Shown here piece after piece: positions 1-6,187 of a DNA stretch of 22,610 nt. How positions within the stretch are numbered: position 1 is the stretch's first letter; the number at the start of each line of letters is the position of its first letter. The DNA is from JBDREW01 sp043819385. GTDB taxonomy: Bacteria; Patescibacteriota; Minisyncoccia; Minisyncoccales; GWA2-38-27. Under the pieces are notes generated by a model, which was given only the letters and a program-made list of their open reading frames with translations, was not told the origin of the DNA and did not search any database. Position numbers and translations under genes: made by a program. The stretch lies in assembly GCA_043819385.1 (NCBI GenBank), contig JBDREW010000019.1, positions 1 to 22,610 on the forward strand. The letters are read 5' to 3'.

Positions 1-2
1 TT

Positions 3-137
3 ACTTCAAAGAACACACAACAAAGACTAAAATTAAAACTTTTACGCAAACATTATGGACAGATAATTGCTAATCAAGCTATACTAAAACAACAAACTAT
101 TCTACTACCTAATTTGTCCGAAATGTGCGTTAATTAA
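3..137 (+). CDS. possible C-terminal end of an unidentified protein (partial)
   Basis: A plus-strand frame is open from the window edge for 44 codons and ends in TAA. The peptide is basic and helical-looking (…RLKLKLLRKHYGQIIANQ…), which is a longer open stretch than expected by chance in such AT-rich DNA but is not conclusive. I do not recognise the family; a DNA-binding or transposase tail is only a guess. If real, it converges on the metallophosphoesterase gene, with the tandem repeats and hairpin at 213-320 lying between the two 3' ends. Confidence 0.35.
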   Translation, partial: TSKNTQQRLKLKLLRKHYGQIIANQAILKQQTILLPNLSEMCVN

Positions 138-212
138 CTAACCATACACTATTCATCTCTTTTTTTATTCTAATATTGTCCTCTATATTGTCAATAATAT
201 AAAAGAACAAGA

Positions 213-229
213 TAGAGGCCCGTCCTCTA
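213..229. repeat. hairpin 1 with AGGCCCGTCCT core
   Basis: A perfect 6-bp inverted repeat (TAGAGG / CCTCTA) surrounds the loop CCCGT. On the minus strand it lies downstream of the metallophosphoesterase gene and is followed by a moderately T-rich stretch, so it could act as a weak terminator. The central 11 nt (AGGCCCGTCCT) recur in the hairpin just upstream of the same gene at 1326-1350, where the outer stem differs. Confidence 0.6.
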
Positions 230-243
230 CCCTGTATGTTTTA

Positions 244-320
244 TACTTAATACTTAATACTTAATACTTAATACTTGATACTTAATACTTGATACTTAAT
301 ACTTTTTACTTAATACTACT
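244..320. repeat. heptamer tandem repeat (TACTTAA, about 11 units)
   Basis: Eleven consecutive 7-bp units run without a break: mostly TACTTAA, with two TACTTGA, one TACTTTT and a final TACTACT that runs into the stop codon of the metallophosphoesterase gene. Read on that gene's coding strand the unit is TTAAGTA. The same unit recurs after mreB (5064-5098) and after the PEGA gene (12678-12710), each time in the same orientation relative to the upstream gene. Confidence 0.9.
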
Positions 321-1320
321 CCCCCGTCATATCATAATCTAAAATAAAATCACTATCTTCATCAATTTCATATTGATTCAAATATGGAGAATATGTTTTT
401 ACATAAATTTTATCTTCTGACGGAAAAAATTCTAATACTCTTAACCAACCATTACCGCCATTTTCTCTGCTTTGATAATCTGCTAAAAGTTGATGAACAG
501 GCATTCCAAAAATATTATTATCTGTTCTTTGTGCTTCTGAATGAACATGGCCAGATAATACCAAAAAAATATTTTTATTTTTATATATCAAATTATCCCA
601 AATATATTGTGTGTTATTTGATTCTGCTGTACATCCACCCATTTTTCCCGCAGATGTATGAACATCTCTTTTCGCGCTTTCACTAAGATATCCATGAGTT
701 GTTATTATTGCTCTTTTATTAGGATATTTTTTAAAAATAGAATTAGCCCATTCCAAAACATCAGCTTCAGGACAATATTCAAGATGAAATATTATAAAAT
801 CATTATTAGCTACTGAAAATAATTGATAATTATTATTACTTTTTCCATTAGGATAGTTTTGATTACTAATTTCAAAAAAAGGAAAATATTGATTAAAATA
901 ATCAAGCTCTCGTTTATTGGACATATCATGGTTACCCGCTGAAATTCCATAAGCAACTTTATTATCTAAAATACTCATACCTTGTTTTGCATTTTTCCAT
1001 TGAAATTCAGAATCCCAATTATCAACTATATCCCCTAGATGACTAACAAATATTATATTTTTATTATCTATATTGTCTCTAATCCATTTTGTTTGCAAAG
1101 TAAAAATGTCAGGATATTCCTCAGAATATTTTTGAGTATCTGGTAAAACAATAATTATAAACTTTTCAGGAAAAACAAAATCAATATCAGATGTTTCTGG
1201 TGAACTTATAATTGCCCAAACTAAAATACCAACAAAAACAGAAAAAAACGCTATAAGAAAAATAATTTGCTTATTTTTCTTATCTATTTTATCTTTTACA
1301 TTTTTTATAAATTCAAACAT
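316..1320 (-). CDS. membrane-anchored calcineurin-like metallophosphoesterase
   Basis: A 334-residue protein predicted to hydrolyse phosphoester bonds with a two-metal centre. One hydrophobic segment (about residues 19-38) after a basic N-terminus acts as a signal anchor, putting the enzyme outside the membrane. Metal-ligand motifs follow in the family order: PDTQ at 60-63 (Asp-x-Gln, in place of the commoner Asp-x-His), GD at 96-97, GNHD at 129-132, the TTHG histidine at about 209, and GHVH at 257-260. The substrate cannot be told from sequence. The gene is monocistronic: the tRNA terminator lies upstream, and a likely extended -10 promoter plus a hairpin sit immediately before the ATG. It ends in TAG inside the heptamer array. 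The fold assignment is firm; the biological role is unknown. Confidence 0.85.
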   Translation of the reverse strand: MFEFIKNVKDKIDKKNKQIIFLIAFFSVFVGILVWAIISSPETSDIDFVFPEKFIIIVLPDTQKYSEEYPDIFTLQTKWIRDNIDNKNIIFVSHLGDIVDNWDSEFQWKNAKQGMSILDNKVAYGISAGNHDMSNKRELDYFNQYFPFFEISNQNYPNGKSNNNYQLFSVANNDFIIFHLEYCPEADVLEWANSIFKKYPNKRAIITTHGYLSESAKRDVHTSAGKMGGCTAESNNTQYIWDNLIYKNKNIFLVLSGHVHSEAQRTDNNIFGMPVHQLLADYQSRENGGNGWLRVLEFFPSEDKIYVKTYSPYLNQYEIDEDSDFILDYDMTGE

Positions 1321-1325
1321 AATAT

Positions 1326-1350
1326 GATTGCTAGGCCCGTCCTTGCAATC
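1326..1350. repeat. hairpin 2 with AGGCCCGTCCT core, in the 5' leader of the metallophosphoesterase gene
   Basis: GATTGC / GCAATC form a 6-bp outer stem. Inside it, after a T/T mismatch, AGG / CCT close the same CCCGT loop as in hairpin 1. On the minus strand it ends five bases before the ATG at 1320 and starts at about the expected transcription start, so it would be a structured 5' leader of the mRNA. Confidence 0.6.
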
Positions 1351-1352
1351 CT

Positions 1353-1361
1353 ATTTTACCA
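1353..1361 (-). promoter_or_regulatory. candidate extended -10 promoter for the metallophosphoesterase gene
   Basis: The minus strand reads TGGTAAAAT, an extended -10 element. There is no good -35 at 17 nt (the sequence there is part of the T-tract of the preceding terminator). Initiation about 7 nt downstream would place the 1326-1350 hairpin at the very 5' end of the transcript. Confidence 0.4.
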
Positions 1362-1374
1362 TAATATAGATATA

Positions 1375-1405
1375 AAAAAATACGAGGTTTAATCTCGTAT
1401 TTTTT
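1375..1405. terminator. rho-independent terminator after the tRNA cluster
   Basis: A 12-bp inverted repeat (A6-TACGAG / CTCGTA-T6) with a 7-nt loop, GC-rich near the loop and flanked by A and T tracts. It follows tRNA-Asp on the minus strand and could also work in the other direction. Confidence 0.8.
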
Positions 1406-1410
1406 AAATG

Positions 1411-1485
1411 CGCAGCCGATGGGATTTGAACCCACGATCTCCGCCGTGACAGGGCGGCGCTTTAAACCAGCTAAGCTACAGCTGC
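1411..1485 (-). tRNA. tRNA-Asp (anticodon GTC)
   Basis: A canonical 75-nt cloverleaf. The acceptor stem is GCAGCTG / CGGCTGC with one G-T wobble, the discriminator base is G, the D-arm contains GG, the anticodon stem is CCGCC / GGCGG around the loop CTGTCAC, the variable loop is AGATC and the T-loop is TTCAAAT. The 3' CCA is not encoded (CAT follows), so it must be added after transcription. It is the last gene before the terminator and is probably co-transcribed with the CAU tRNA 12 nt upstream. Confidence 0.95.
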
Positions 1486-1497
1486 ATATAAATGCAT

Positions 1498-1568
1498 TGT
1501 CGGAGGCAGGAATCGAACCTGCGTTAATCGCTTATGAGACGACTTTAGATGCCAATCTACTCTCCGAC
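1498..1568 (-). tRNA. tRNA with CAT anticodon (elongator Met, or Ile read through lysidine)
   Basis: A 71-nt cloverleaf: acceptor GTCGGAG / CTCCGAC, discriminator A, D-stem TAGA / TCTA with a short loop TTGGCA, anticodon stem GTCGT / GCGAT (two wobble pairs) around CTCATAA, 4-nt variable loop, T-arm GCAGG-TTCGATT-CCTGC. Position 8 is A and position 14 is T, the reverse of the usual U8-A14 pair, and the anticodon stem is weak, so it is an atypical tRNA. CCA is not encoded. It lacks initiator features, so Met elongation or Ile (AUA) decoding are the candidate roles; these cannot be separated by anticodon alone. Confidence 0.8.
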
Positions 1569-1569
1569 A

Positions 1570-2271
1570 CTAAATTTTATTATCTTTTTCTATCATAATT
1601 AATCCTTCAATTAAACCCATAATTTCGTAATAAAGTTCTGCTGGCTTTCTAACTTTAACTGAAAGTACTCCATAATAAACAGGAAAATTTTTATAATTCT
1701 TTTTATTTTTCGATTTAATTAAAATAGTTTTTGTAAATTGTTTTCTTGAAATTCCTGTAATTTTTGACCAATAATTTTCTATCTTTTGAACTCTATCTTT
1801 GTGAATTTCATTAATTTTTATTTGAAAAGAAAACCTATCATTTGTAACATCACAAATCTTTTTAAATCACTCTAACATATATAAAATCATTTTAGGATCA
1901 GAATTTGTAAAACCAACTTGATCTCCTCCTAAATATTTATAGCCTTCTCCCCAATACAATGCTATTCCACCAATAAAAAAATCTCTTTTATTTAAATCAC
2001 CAATTTCTTTTATTCCTTCTTCTTTTAAAAGTAATGTTTCATTCATTCTCGCCCTTCTTAATTTCTCCAAAAATTTTATTCTTCCATTATAACTTCCAGA
2101 TTTTTGTTTATCTGCTAATCTTTCAATTTGTTCTTCACTAAGAGAGATATCACGACACCATCTACTAATAGAGCCACTTTTTTGCATTTTTAATTTTTCA
2201 GCAATTTCACCAATGCTAAAACCTTTTTTACGAAACTCCTGAGCGAGAACTTTTTTTGTTATATTTACCAT
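1570..2271 (-). pseudogene. homing-endonuclease-like HTH protein with one in-frame TGA
   Basis: From the ATG at 2271 the frame runs 134 codons to TGA (1867-1869), then stays open for another 98 codons to TAG (1570-1572); the two parts join without a frameshift. Residues 5-50 form a helix-turn-helix (FSIGEIAEKLKM…ISRWCRDI). Around 105-130 comes an ALYWGEG…FTNSDP block, which I recall from small proteins abundant in CPR and archaea and which resembles a degenerate LAGLIDADG half-domain. The part after TGA (…ENYWSKITGIS…YYGVLSVKV…) matches the C-terminal half of that family. From memory of the family, the TGA stands where Trp is usual, so one TGG-to-TGA change explains it. I chose the ATG at 2271 because an upstream ATG (2322) lies within the tRNA gene. 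The gene sits between two CAU tRNAs, next to a group I intron, which fits a mobile endonuclease. Confidence 0.7.
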
Positions 2272-2290
2272 TTTTAAAAAACTTAACTTG

Positions 2291-2650
2291 TTGCGGGACC
2301 GGGAATTGCACCCGGGTCTCAAGGTTCTTTAATTTAATCTAGTAAAAAACTAGAACCATTTATTTCTAAATGGAATGGACTATACCATCTTCCAATTATT
2401 TTTTTATTGGAAGCTCCTATTATAGTCTCTGAACCTTCCTCATAAGATAATTTTATCTTATATGGCTTGGCTGCTGATTATCAAATTTCTTTTCTTTTTA
2501 AGCATTCGCATATATCCTTTACGGATTCCGCTGTAGCGAAAAGAACTCTAATGACTTTCCAGCAATTTAAGGAATTTTTCCACAGAATATTACTATTCTG
2601 GGCCACAAAAATTTTATGGGCCTCGTAAGATACTACTTCTCCATCCCGCA
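2291..2650 (-). tRNA. initiator-like tRNA-Met (anticodon CAT) split by a group I intron
   Basis: The 5' exon (2616-2650) ends exactly at the CAT anticodon; the 3' exon (2291-2326) begins AACCTTG. Joined, they give a 71-nt cloverleaf: acceptor TGCGGGA / TCCCGCA plus A73, D-stem GAGA / TCTT, anticodon stem CGAGG / CCTTG, T-stem CCGGG / CCCGG. Initiator signs are the TGCGGGATGGAG start, the A11-U24 pair, and G2-C71, C3-G70, G4-C69 (formylation determinants). Against that, position 1 pairs with 72 (U-A), only two of the three conserved G-C pairs next to the loop remain, and position 33 is C instead of U. The D-loop (AGTAGTA) has A at 18 and the T-loop (TGCAATT) has G at 55, so the normal G18-U55 contact is changed on both sides. 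CCA is not encoded. Confidence 0.8.
2327..2615 (-). mobile_element. group I self-splicing intron in the tRNA-Met(CAU) anticodon loop
   Basis: A 289-nt intron without its own ORF. All four conserved core segments are visible on the minus strand: P (AATTGCTGGAAA, 2556-2567), Q (AATCAGCAGCCAAGCC, 2464-2479), R (GGTTCAGAGACTATA, 2421-2435) and S (GAAGATGGTATAGTCC, 2377-2392). R and S pair through GACTA / TAGTC to make P7, the guanosine-binding helix. P1 forms between the exon end CCAU and GUGG in the intron, with the diagnostic U·G pair at the 5' splice site. The last intron base is G, as required. P8 is the hairpin CTTCCAAT / ATTGGAAG. The insertion point, right after the anticodon of an initiator-type tRNA, matches the group I introns known in cyanobacterial tRNA-fMet. 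Confidence 0.92.
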
Positions 2651-2655
2651 TTTCG

Positions 2656-2684
2656 ATTATATCTTGTTTTAATAAAAAAATCAA
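2656..2684 (-). promoter_or_regulatory. sigma70-type promoter of the intron-bearing tRNA
   Basis: The minus strand reads TTGATT, a 17-nt spacer, then a perfect TATAAT, ending five bases before the tRNA 5' end. This is among the best promoter matches in the window. It probably drives the split tRNA, the endonuclease-like gene and the two following tRNAs as one unit up to the 1375-1405 terminator. Confidence 0.75.
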
Positions 2685-2742
2685 CCTTTTAAAAGATCAA
2701 TTTTAAAAATATTTATTCAATTAAATGTAAAATAATTTTTAA

Positions 2743-3282
2743 TTAATTTAAAATATCAAATGCTTGTTTAAAAACATTAACTGCTTTTTTTGCTTTAGCT
2801 AATCCTATTTTTTGATCTGGACTATGAACAATATCATTACGAACTTTGTGCGCTTCCCAAACATCATTTATATTTTTCAACATTTCTGAATTTATTTTCT
2901 TTAATTTTTCTGCCATAGTTTCTCCCATAATCCCTTTTCTTTCTAAAAGATTATTAAACAAAGCATCTGCTTGAATAACAGCCATTTTATACTCTGCTTC
3001 TTTTCTTAATTTTAATCTTTTCAAAATATTTCCCCATTTTTGAGTATCTTTTTGAGTATCAAAGGCTTTTTGACTTTTAATTTCTACTATATCTTGTGAA
3101 TAACGTTCTTGAAACCAATCAGTTGCCGTTAAAAGAAAAATAATTCCGCCAATTAAAATTGAAGAAATTATTACAAAAATAATTTTAACAATTAAAAAAA
3201 TACCATCAAATTCTGGCTCGAGAATAAAAGAAATTATTTCATCTCCTGAAATGTTATTCAAAAAATCAATTATATTTTCCAT
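2743..3282 (-). CDS. single-pass membrane protein with a HEPN-like RNxxxH motif
   Basis: A 179-residue protein of unknown function. One membrane segment (about residues 28-52) is followed by a helical cytoplasmic domain rich in Lys and Glu. Near the C-terminus is WEAHKVRNDIVHSP, with R148 and H153 arranged as R-N-x3-H, the pattern of the HEPN ribonuclease active site (R-x4-6-H, with a polar residue after Arg). Similar 'AHKVRN-IAH' proteins are, to my recollection, common in Parcubacteria. The gene follows gatA by 12 nt and is probably its operon partner. Whether the motif is catalytic or just a structural helical-bundle feature cannot be decided from sequence. No toxin/antitoxin partner is next to it. 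Confidence 0.7.
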   Translation of the reverse strand: MENIIDFLNNISGDEIISFILEPEFDGIFLIVKIIFVIISSILIGGIIFLLTATDWFQERYSQDIVEIKSQKAFDTQKDTQKWGNILKRLKLRKEAEYKMAVIQADALFNNLLERKGIMGETMAEKLKKINSEMLKNINDVWEAHKVRNDIVHSPDQKIGLAKAKKAVNVFKQAFDILN

Positions 3283-3294
3283 AATATTATATTG

Positions 3295-4704
3295 TTATGA
3301 TTCAAAACTTTTACTAATTTCTAAAATTTGATTTTCTTGAAATGGTTTTCCAATAATTTGCATTCCAACTGGTAAACTATTAGCAAAACCAGCATTTATT
3401 GATATAGCTGGTAAACCAACTAAATTAACAGAAGATGTAAAAATATCAGCAAGATACATCTCTAAAGGATTATTAATTTTCTCACCTATTTTAAAAGATG
3501 GTGTTGGGGCAGTTGGAGTTAAAATAACATCAACCTGCTCAAACGCTTTATCAAAATCTTGTTTAATTAAAGCTCTTACTTTCTGAGCTTTTAAATAATA
3601 AGCATCATAATATCCACTAGAAAGTGTATAAGTTCCGAGCATAATTCTTCTCTTAACTTCATCTCCAAATCCTTGCCCTCTTGTTCCTAAATAAACATCT
3701 ATTAAGTTTTTACCTTTTTTAAATAATCCATATTTTATTCCATCATATCTTGCTAAATTAGATGATGCCTCTGAAGTACAAATAATATAATATGTAGGCA
3801 CAACATATTTAGTATGAGGCAAACTAATTTCTTTTATTACTATCCCCATTTTTTTAAACTTTGCAATCCCCTGCCTAATTATATTTTCAACCTCTTTGTC
3901 CATTCCTCCAATAAAATATTCTTTTGGAATACCTATTTTTAAATTTTTCATTTCAAATTTTGAGTTTTCAATTTTTATATCAACTGATGTTGAATCTAAA
4001 TTATCTTTACCCTTAATAACATCAAAAACAATTTTAGCATCTTCTACATTTTTAGTTATTGGTCCTATTTGATCTAAAGAAGAAGCAAAAGCAACTAAAC
4101 CATAACGAGAAACTGTCCCATAGGTTGGTTTTAATCCAACAACTCCACAAAAAGATGCTGGTTGTCTTATAGACCCTCCTGTGTCAGAACCTAAAGCATA
4201 GACACACAAATTATCTGCTACAGCTGCTGCTGAACCCCCTGAAGATCCTCCAGCAACTCTACTTAAATCTTTTGGATTTTTAGTTGTAAAAAAAGCAGAG
4301 TTTTCAGTTGAAGCTCCCATTGCAAATTCATCTAAATTTGTTTTACCTAAAATTACAGCTCCTAATTTATTAAGCTTATCTATACAAGTTGCGTTATAAG
4401 GAGCAATATAATTTTCAAGTATTTTAGAAGCACAAGTTGTTTTTATTCCATTTACTAATATATTATCTTTTACTGCCATTGGAATACCAGCTAAAACTGA
4501 AATATCTTTATTCGCTGAAATATCCTTATCAATTTTCTCTGCCTGTAAAAGTGCTTGTTTATCTGTAATAGTTATGAAAGAAGATATTTTTTTATCTTGT
4601 TTTTTTATTCTATTTAAAAATGCCTGAGTTAATTCAACAGATGAAAATTCCTTATTTTTCAATCCTTTATGTGCTTGTAATATTGTCAATTCACAAAGAT
4701 TCAT
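3295..4704 (-). CDS. gatA: Asp-tRNA(Asn)/Glu-tRNA(Gln) amidotransferase subunit A
   Basis: A 469-residue amidase-family subunit of the GatCAB enzyme, which makes Gln-tRNA(Gln) and/or Asn-tRNA(Asn) by transamidating mischarged Glu- or Asp-tRNA. GatA releases ammonia from glutamine. The amidase signature is intact: catalytic Lys79 (MAVKDN), Ser154 in GGSSGGSAA (152-160) and nucleophile Ser178 in [11 protein letters not shown]. The length is normal for the family. It lies 69 nt after gatC in the same orientation. gatB, which binds and phosphorylates the tRNA, is not in this window, so the complex must be completed from another locus. Confidence 0.96.
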   Translation of the reverse strand: MNLCELTILQAHKGLKNKEFSSVELTQAFLNRIKKQDKKISSFITITDKQALLQAEKIDKDISANKDISVLAGIPMAVKDNILVNGIKTTCASKILENYIAPYNATCIDKLNKLGAVILGKTNLDEFAMGASTENSAFFTTKNPKDLSRVAGGSSGGSAAAVADNLCVYALGSDTGGSIRQPASFCGVVGLKPTYGTVSRYGLVAFASSLDQIGPITKNVEDAKIVFDVIKGKDNLDSTSVDIKIENSKFEMKNLKIGIPKEYFIGGMDKEVENIIRQGIAKFKKMGIVIKEISLPHTKYVVPTYYIICTSEASSNLARYDGIKYGLFKKGKNLIDVYLGTRGQGFGDEVKRRIMLGTYTLSSGYYDAYYLKAQKVRALIKQDFDKAFEQVDVILTPTAPTPSFKIGEKINNPLEMYLADIFTSSVNLVGLPAISINAGFANSLPVGMQIIGKPFQENQILEISKSFES

Positions 4705-4773
4705 AATATAAATAAAAACTTAAAAAAATAAAAATATAAAAATCATTATTCTTATTTATGTTTAATTATAATA

Positions 4774-5064
4774 TTAAAGTATTTTTTTAACTTTAACATA
4801 TCTTTCTTTTCTTTCTGGTGCAGACTCAATAATTCTATTTATTGTTTCTAATGTTTGAGAATTTTCTTTATCTTCTCTCATCGAATCAACAGAATATTCA
4901 ACTGGATAAAAAAGTGGCTTAACGTTATTTGTATCTACTTGTTTTAATAAATTAAAATAATCTAAAATCTCAGAAATATCCTTCTGAAATTTTTTAATTT
5001 CTGATTCTTTTAAATCCAACTTGGCCAATTTGGCAATATGTTCAACTTCTTTTTTATCAATCAT
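4774..5064 (-). CDS. gatC: Asp-tRNA(Asn)/Glu-tRNA(Gln) amidotransferase subunit C
   Basis: A 96-residue protein of the GatC family, the small belt subunit that wraps between GatA and GatB and stabilises the complex. Typical features are the N-terminal VEHIAKLAKLDL helix, the central ILDYFNLLKQVDT segment, then the conserved VKPLFYPVE and LRED-like (MREDKE) blocks. The length is standard. It precedes gatA, and its ATG directly abuts the heptamer repeat that fills the gap after mreB, so that repeat would form most of any leader between the two genes. Confidence 0.93.
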   Translation of the reverse strand: MIDKKEVEHIAKLAKLDLKESEIKKFQKDISEILDYFNLLKQVDTNNVKPLFYPVEYSVDSMREDKENSQTLETINRIIESAPERKERYVKVKKIL

Positions 5065-5098
5065 GCTTAATACTTTCTACTTAATACTTTCTACTTAA
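5064..5098. repeat. heptamer tandem repeat between mreB and gatC
   Basis: Five 7-bp units: TGCTTAA, TACTTTC, TACTTAA, TACTTTC, TACTTAA. On the minus strand the array follows the mreB stop codon within a few bases and reads TTAAGTA / GAAAGTA, the same family and orientation as the arrays at 244-320 and 12678-12710. Its end overlaps the first base of the gatC start codon. Confidence 0.85.
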
Positions 5099-5101
5099 TA
5101 T

Positions 5102-6154
5102 TTATCTAGGTGGTTTAAGATTTTCTGACTCAGTCAAAACACCACGTAATTCATCTAAGTTTTCTAAAACCATACCAGCTCCCCTAACAACTGCTGTTAT
5201 TGGATCCTCTATAATTTTAACTGGCATTTTAATTTCTTCTTGAACTAAAATATCAAATCCTTTTAATAAACTACCCCCACCAGCTAAACAAATTCCTTTT
5301 GACATAATATCAGATAAAAGTTCTGGAGGAGTTTCTTCAACTGTTGTTTTTATTTCCGAAATAATTTGTTTTACTGATTTTGATAAAGCATTTCTAATAT
5401 CTTCATCTGATACTAAAATTTCTTCAGGAAGTCCAGTAATCAAATTCCTACCACGCAAAGGTAGCTCTACTCTTTCTTTAAATGGATAAGCAGAACCAAT
5501 ACTTATTTTTATTTCTTCAGCCGCTCTCTCTCCTATCAATAATTTATATTCTTCTTGAGCATAATTAATTATATCTTCATTAAGTTTATCGCCGGCAATT
5601 CTTAAACTTTTAGCAATAACAATTCCTCCAAGAGAAATAACTGCCACCTCAGTTGTTCCACCACCGATATCAACAATAAAATTACCTCCTGCTTCCTGAA
5701 CTGCTAATCTTGCTCCAATAGTTGCAGCCATTGGCTCTTCTATTAAATAAACTTCTCTTGCTCCAGCATTTTTAGCCGCATCTATAACTGCTTTTTTTTC
5801 AACTTCAGTTACTCCATAAGGAATTCCAATAATTACTCTTGGTCTTGGACCTAAAAGAAATTTTCTTTTATGAACTTTCTCAATAAAATATTTAAGCATT
5901 TGTTCTGTTACTTCAAAATCAGAAACAACTCCATCAACTAATGGTCTTATTGCAGTAATATGAGCTGGTGTTCTTCCAACCATATTTTTTGCTTCTTTTC
6001 CAATAGCTAAAACTTGACCAGTTTTCTGATTTATCGCTACAACTGACGGCTCATTAATAACTATTCCCCTACCTTTAATATAAACAAGGCATGTTGCTGT
6101 GCCTAAATCAATTGCAATATCATGAGAAATATGAGATAAAATTTTACCAAACAT
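5102..6154 (-). CDS. mreB: rod-shape actin homologue MreB (first copy)
   Basis: A 350-residue bacterial actin that polymerises under the membrane and guides cell-wall synthesis. The actin-fold nucleotide motifs are all present: phosphate-1 DLGTATCLVY (16-25), phosphate-2 DIGGGTTEVAV (from 162), and the adenosine loop CLAGGGSLLKG near the C-terminus; the MreB signatures NEPSVVA and RTPAHI are also clear. Length is as usual for MreB. It follows rseP by 33 nt and precedes gatC. A second MreB-family gene lies 2.6 kb upstream in the same cluster at 8774-9781. mreC and mreD are not in this window. Confidence 0.95.
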   Translation of the reverse strand: MFGKILSHISHDIAIDLGTATCLVYIKGRGIVINEPSVVAINQKTGQVLAIGKEAKNMVGRTPAHITAIRPLVDGVVSDFEVTEQMLKYFIEKVHKRKFLLGPRPRVIIGIPYGVTEVEKKAVIDAAKNAGAREVYLIEEPMAATIGARLAVQEAGGNFIVDIGGGTTEVAVISLGGIVIAKSLRIAGDKLNEDIINYAQEEYKLLIGERAAEEIKISIGSAYPFKERVELPLRGRNLITGLPEEILVSDEDIRNALSKSVKQIISEIKTTVEETPPELLSDIMSKGICLAGGGSLLKGFDILVQEEIKMPVKIIEDPITAVVRGAGMVLENLDELRGVLTESENLKPPR

Positions 6155-6187
6155 TAAATTTTTAATTATTTTATAATACTTTAAAAA

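Noticed and set aside
244..320. Possible CRISPR array
   Set aside because: The units are 7 bp in direct tandem, with no spacers and no cas genes in the window.
1867..1869. UGA reassigned to Trp or Gly as in Mycoplasma or Gracilibacteria
   Set aside because: All other genes, including long conserved ones, have no in-frame TGA and use TGG for Trp, so general recoding is not supported; kept only as a question for this one gene.
2481..2684. A 67-codon minus-strand ORF
   Set aside because: It lies across the tRNA 5' exon and the group I intron core; the RNA elements explain the sequence and the peptide has no recognisable features.
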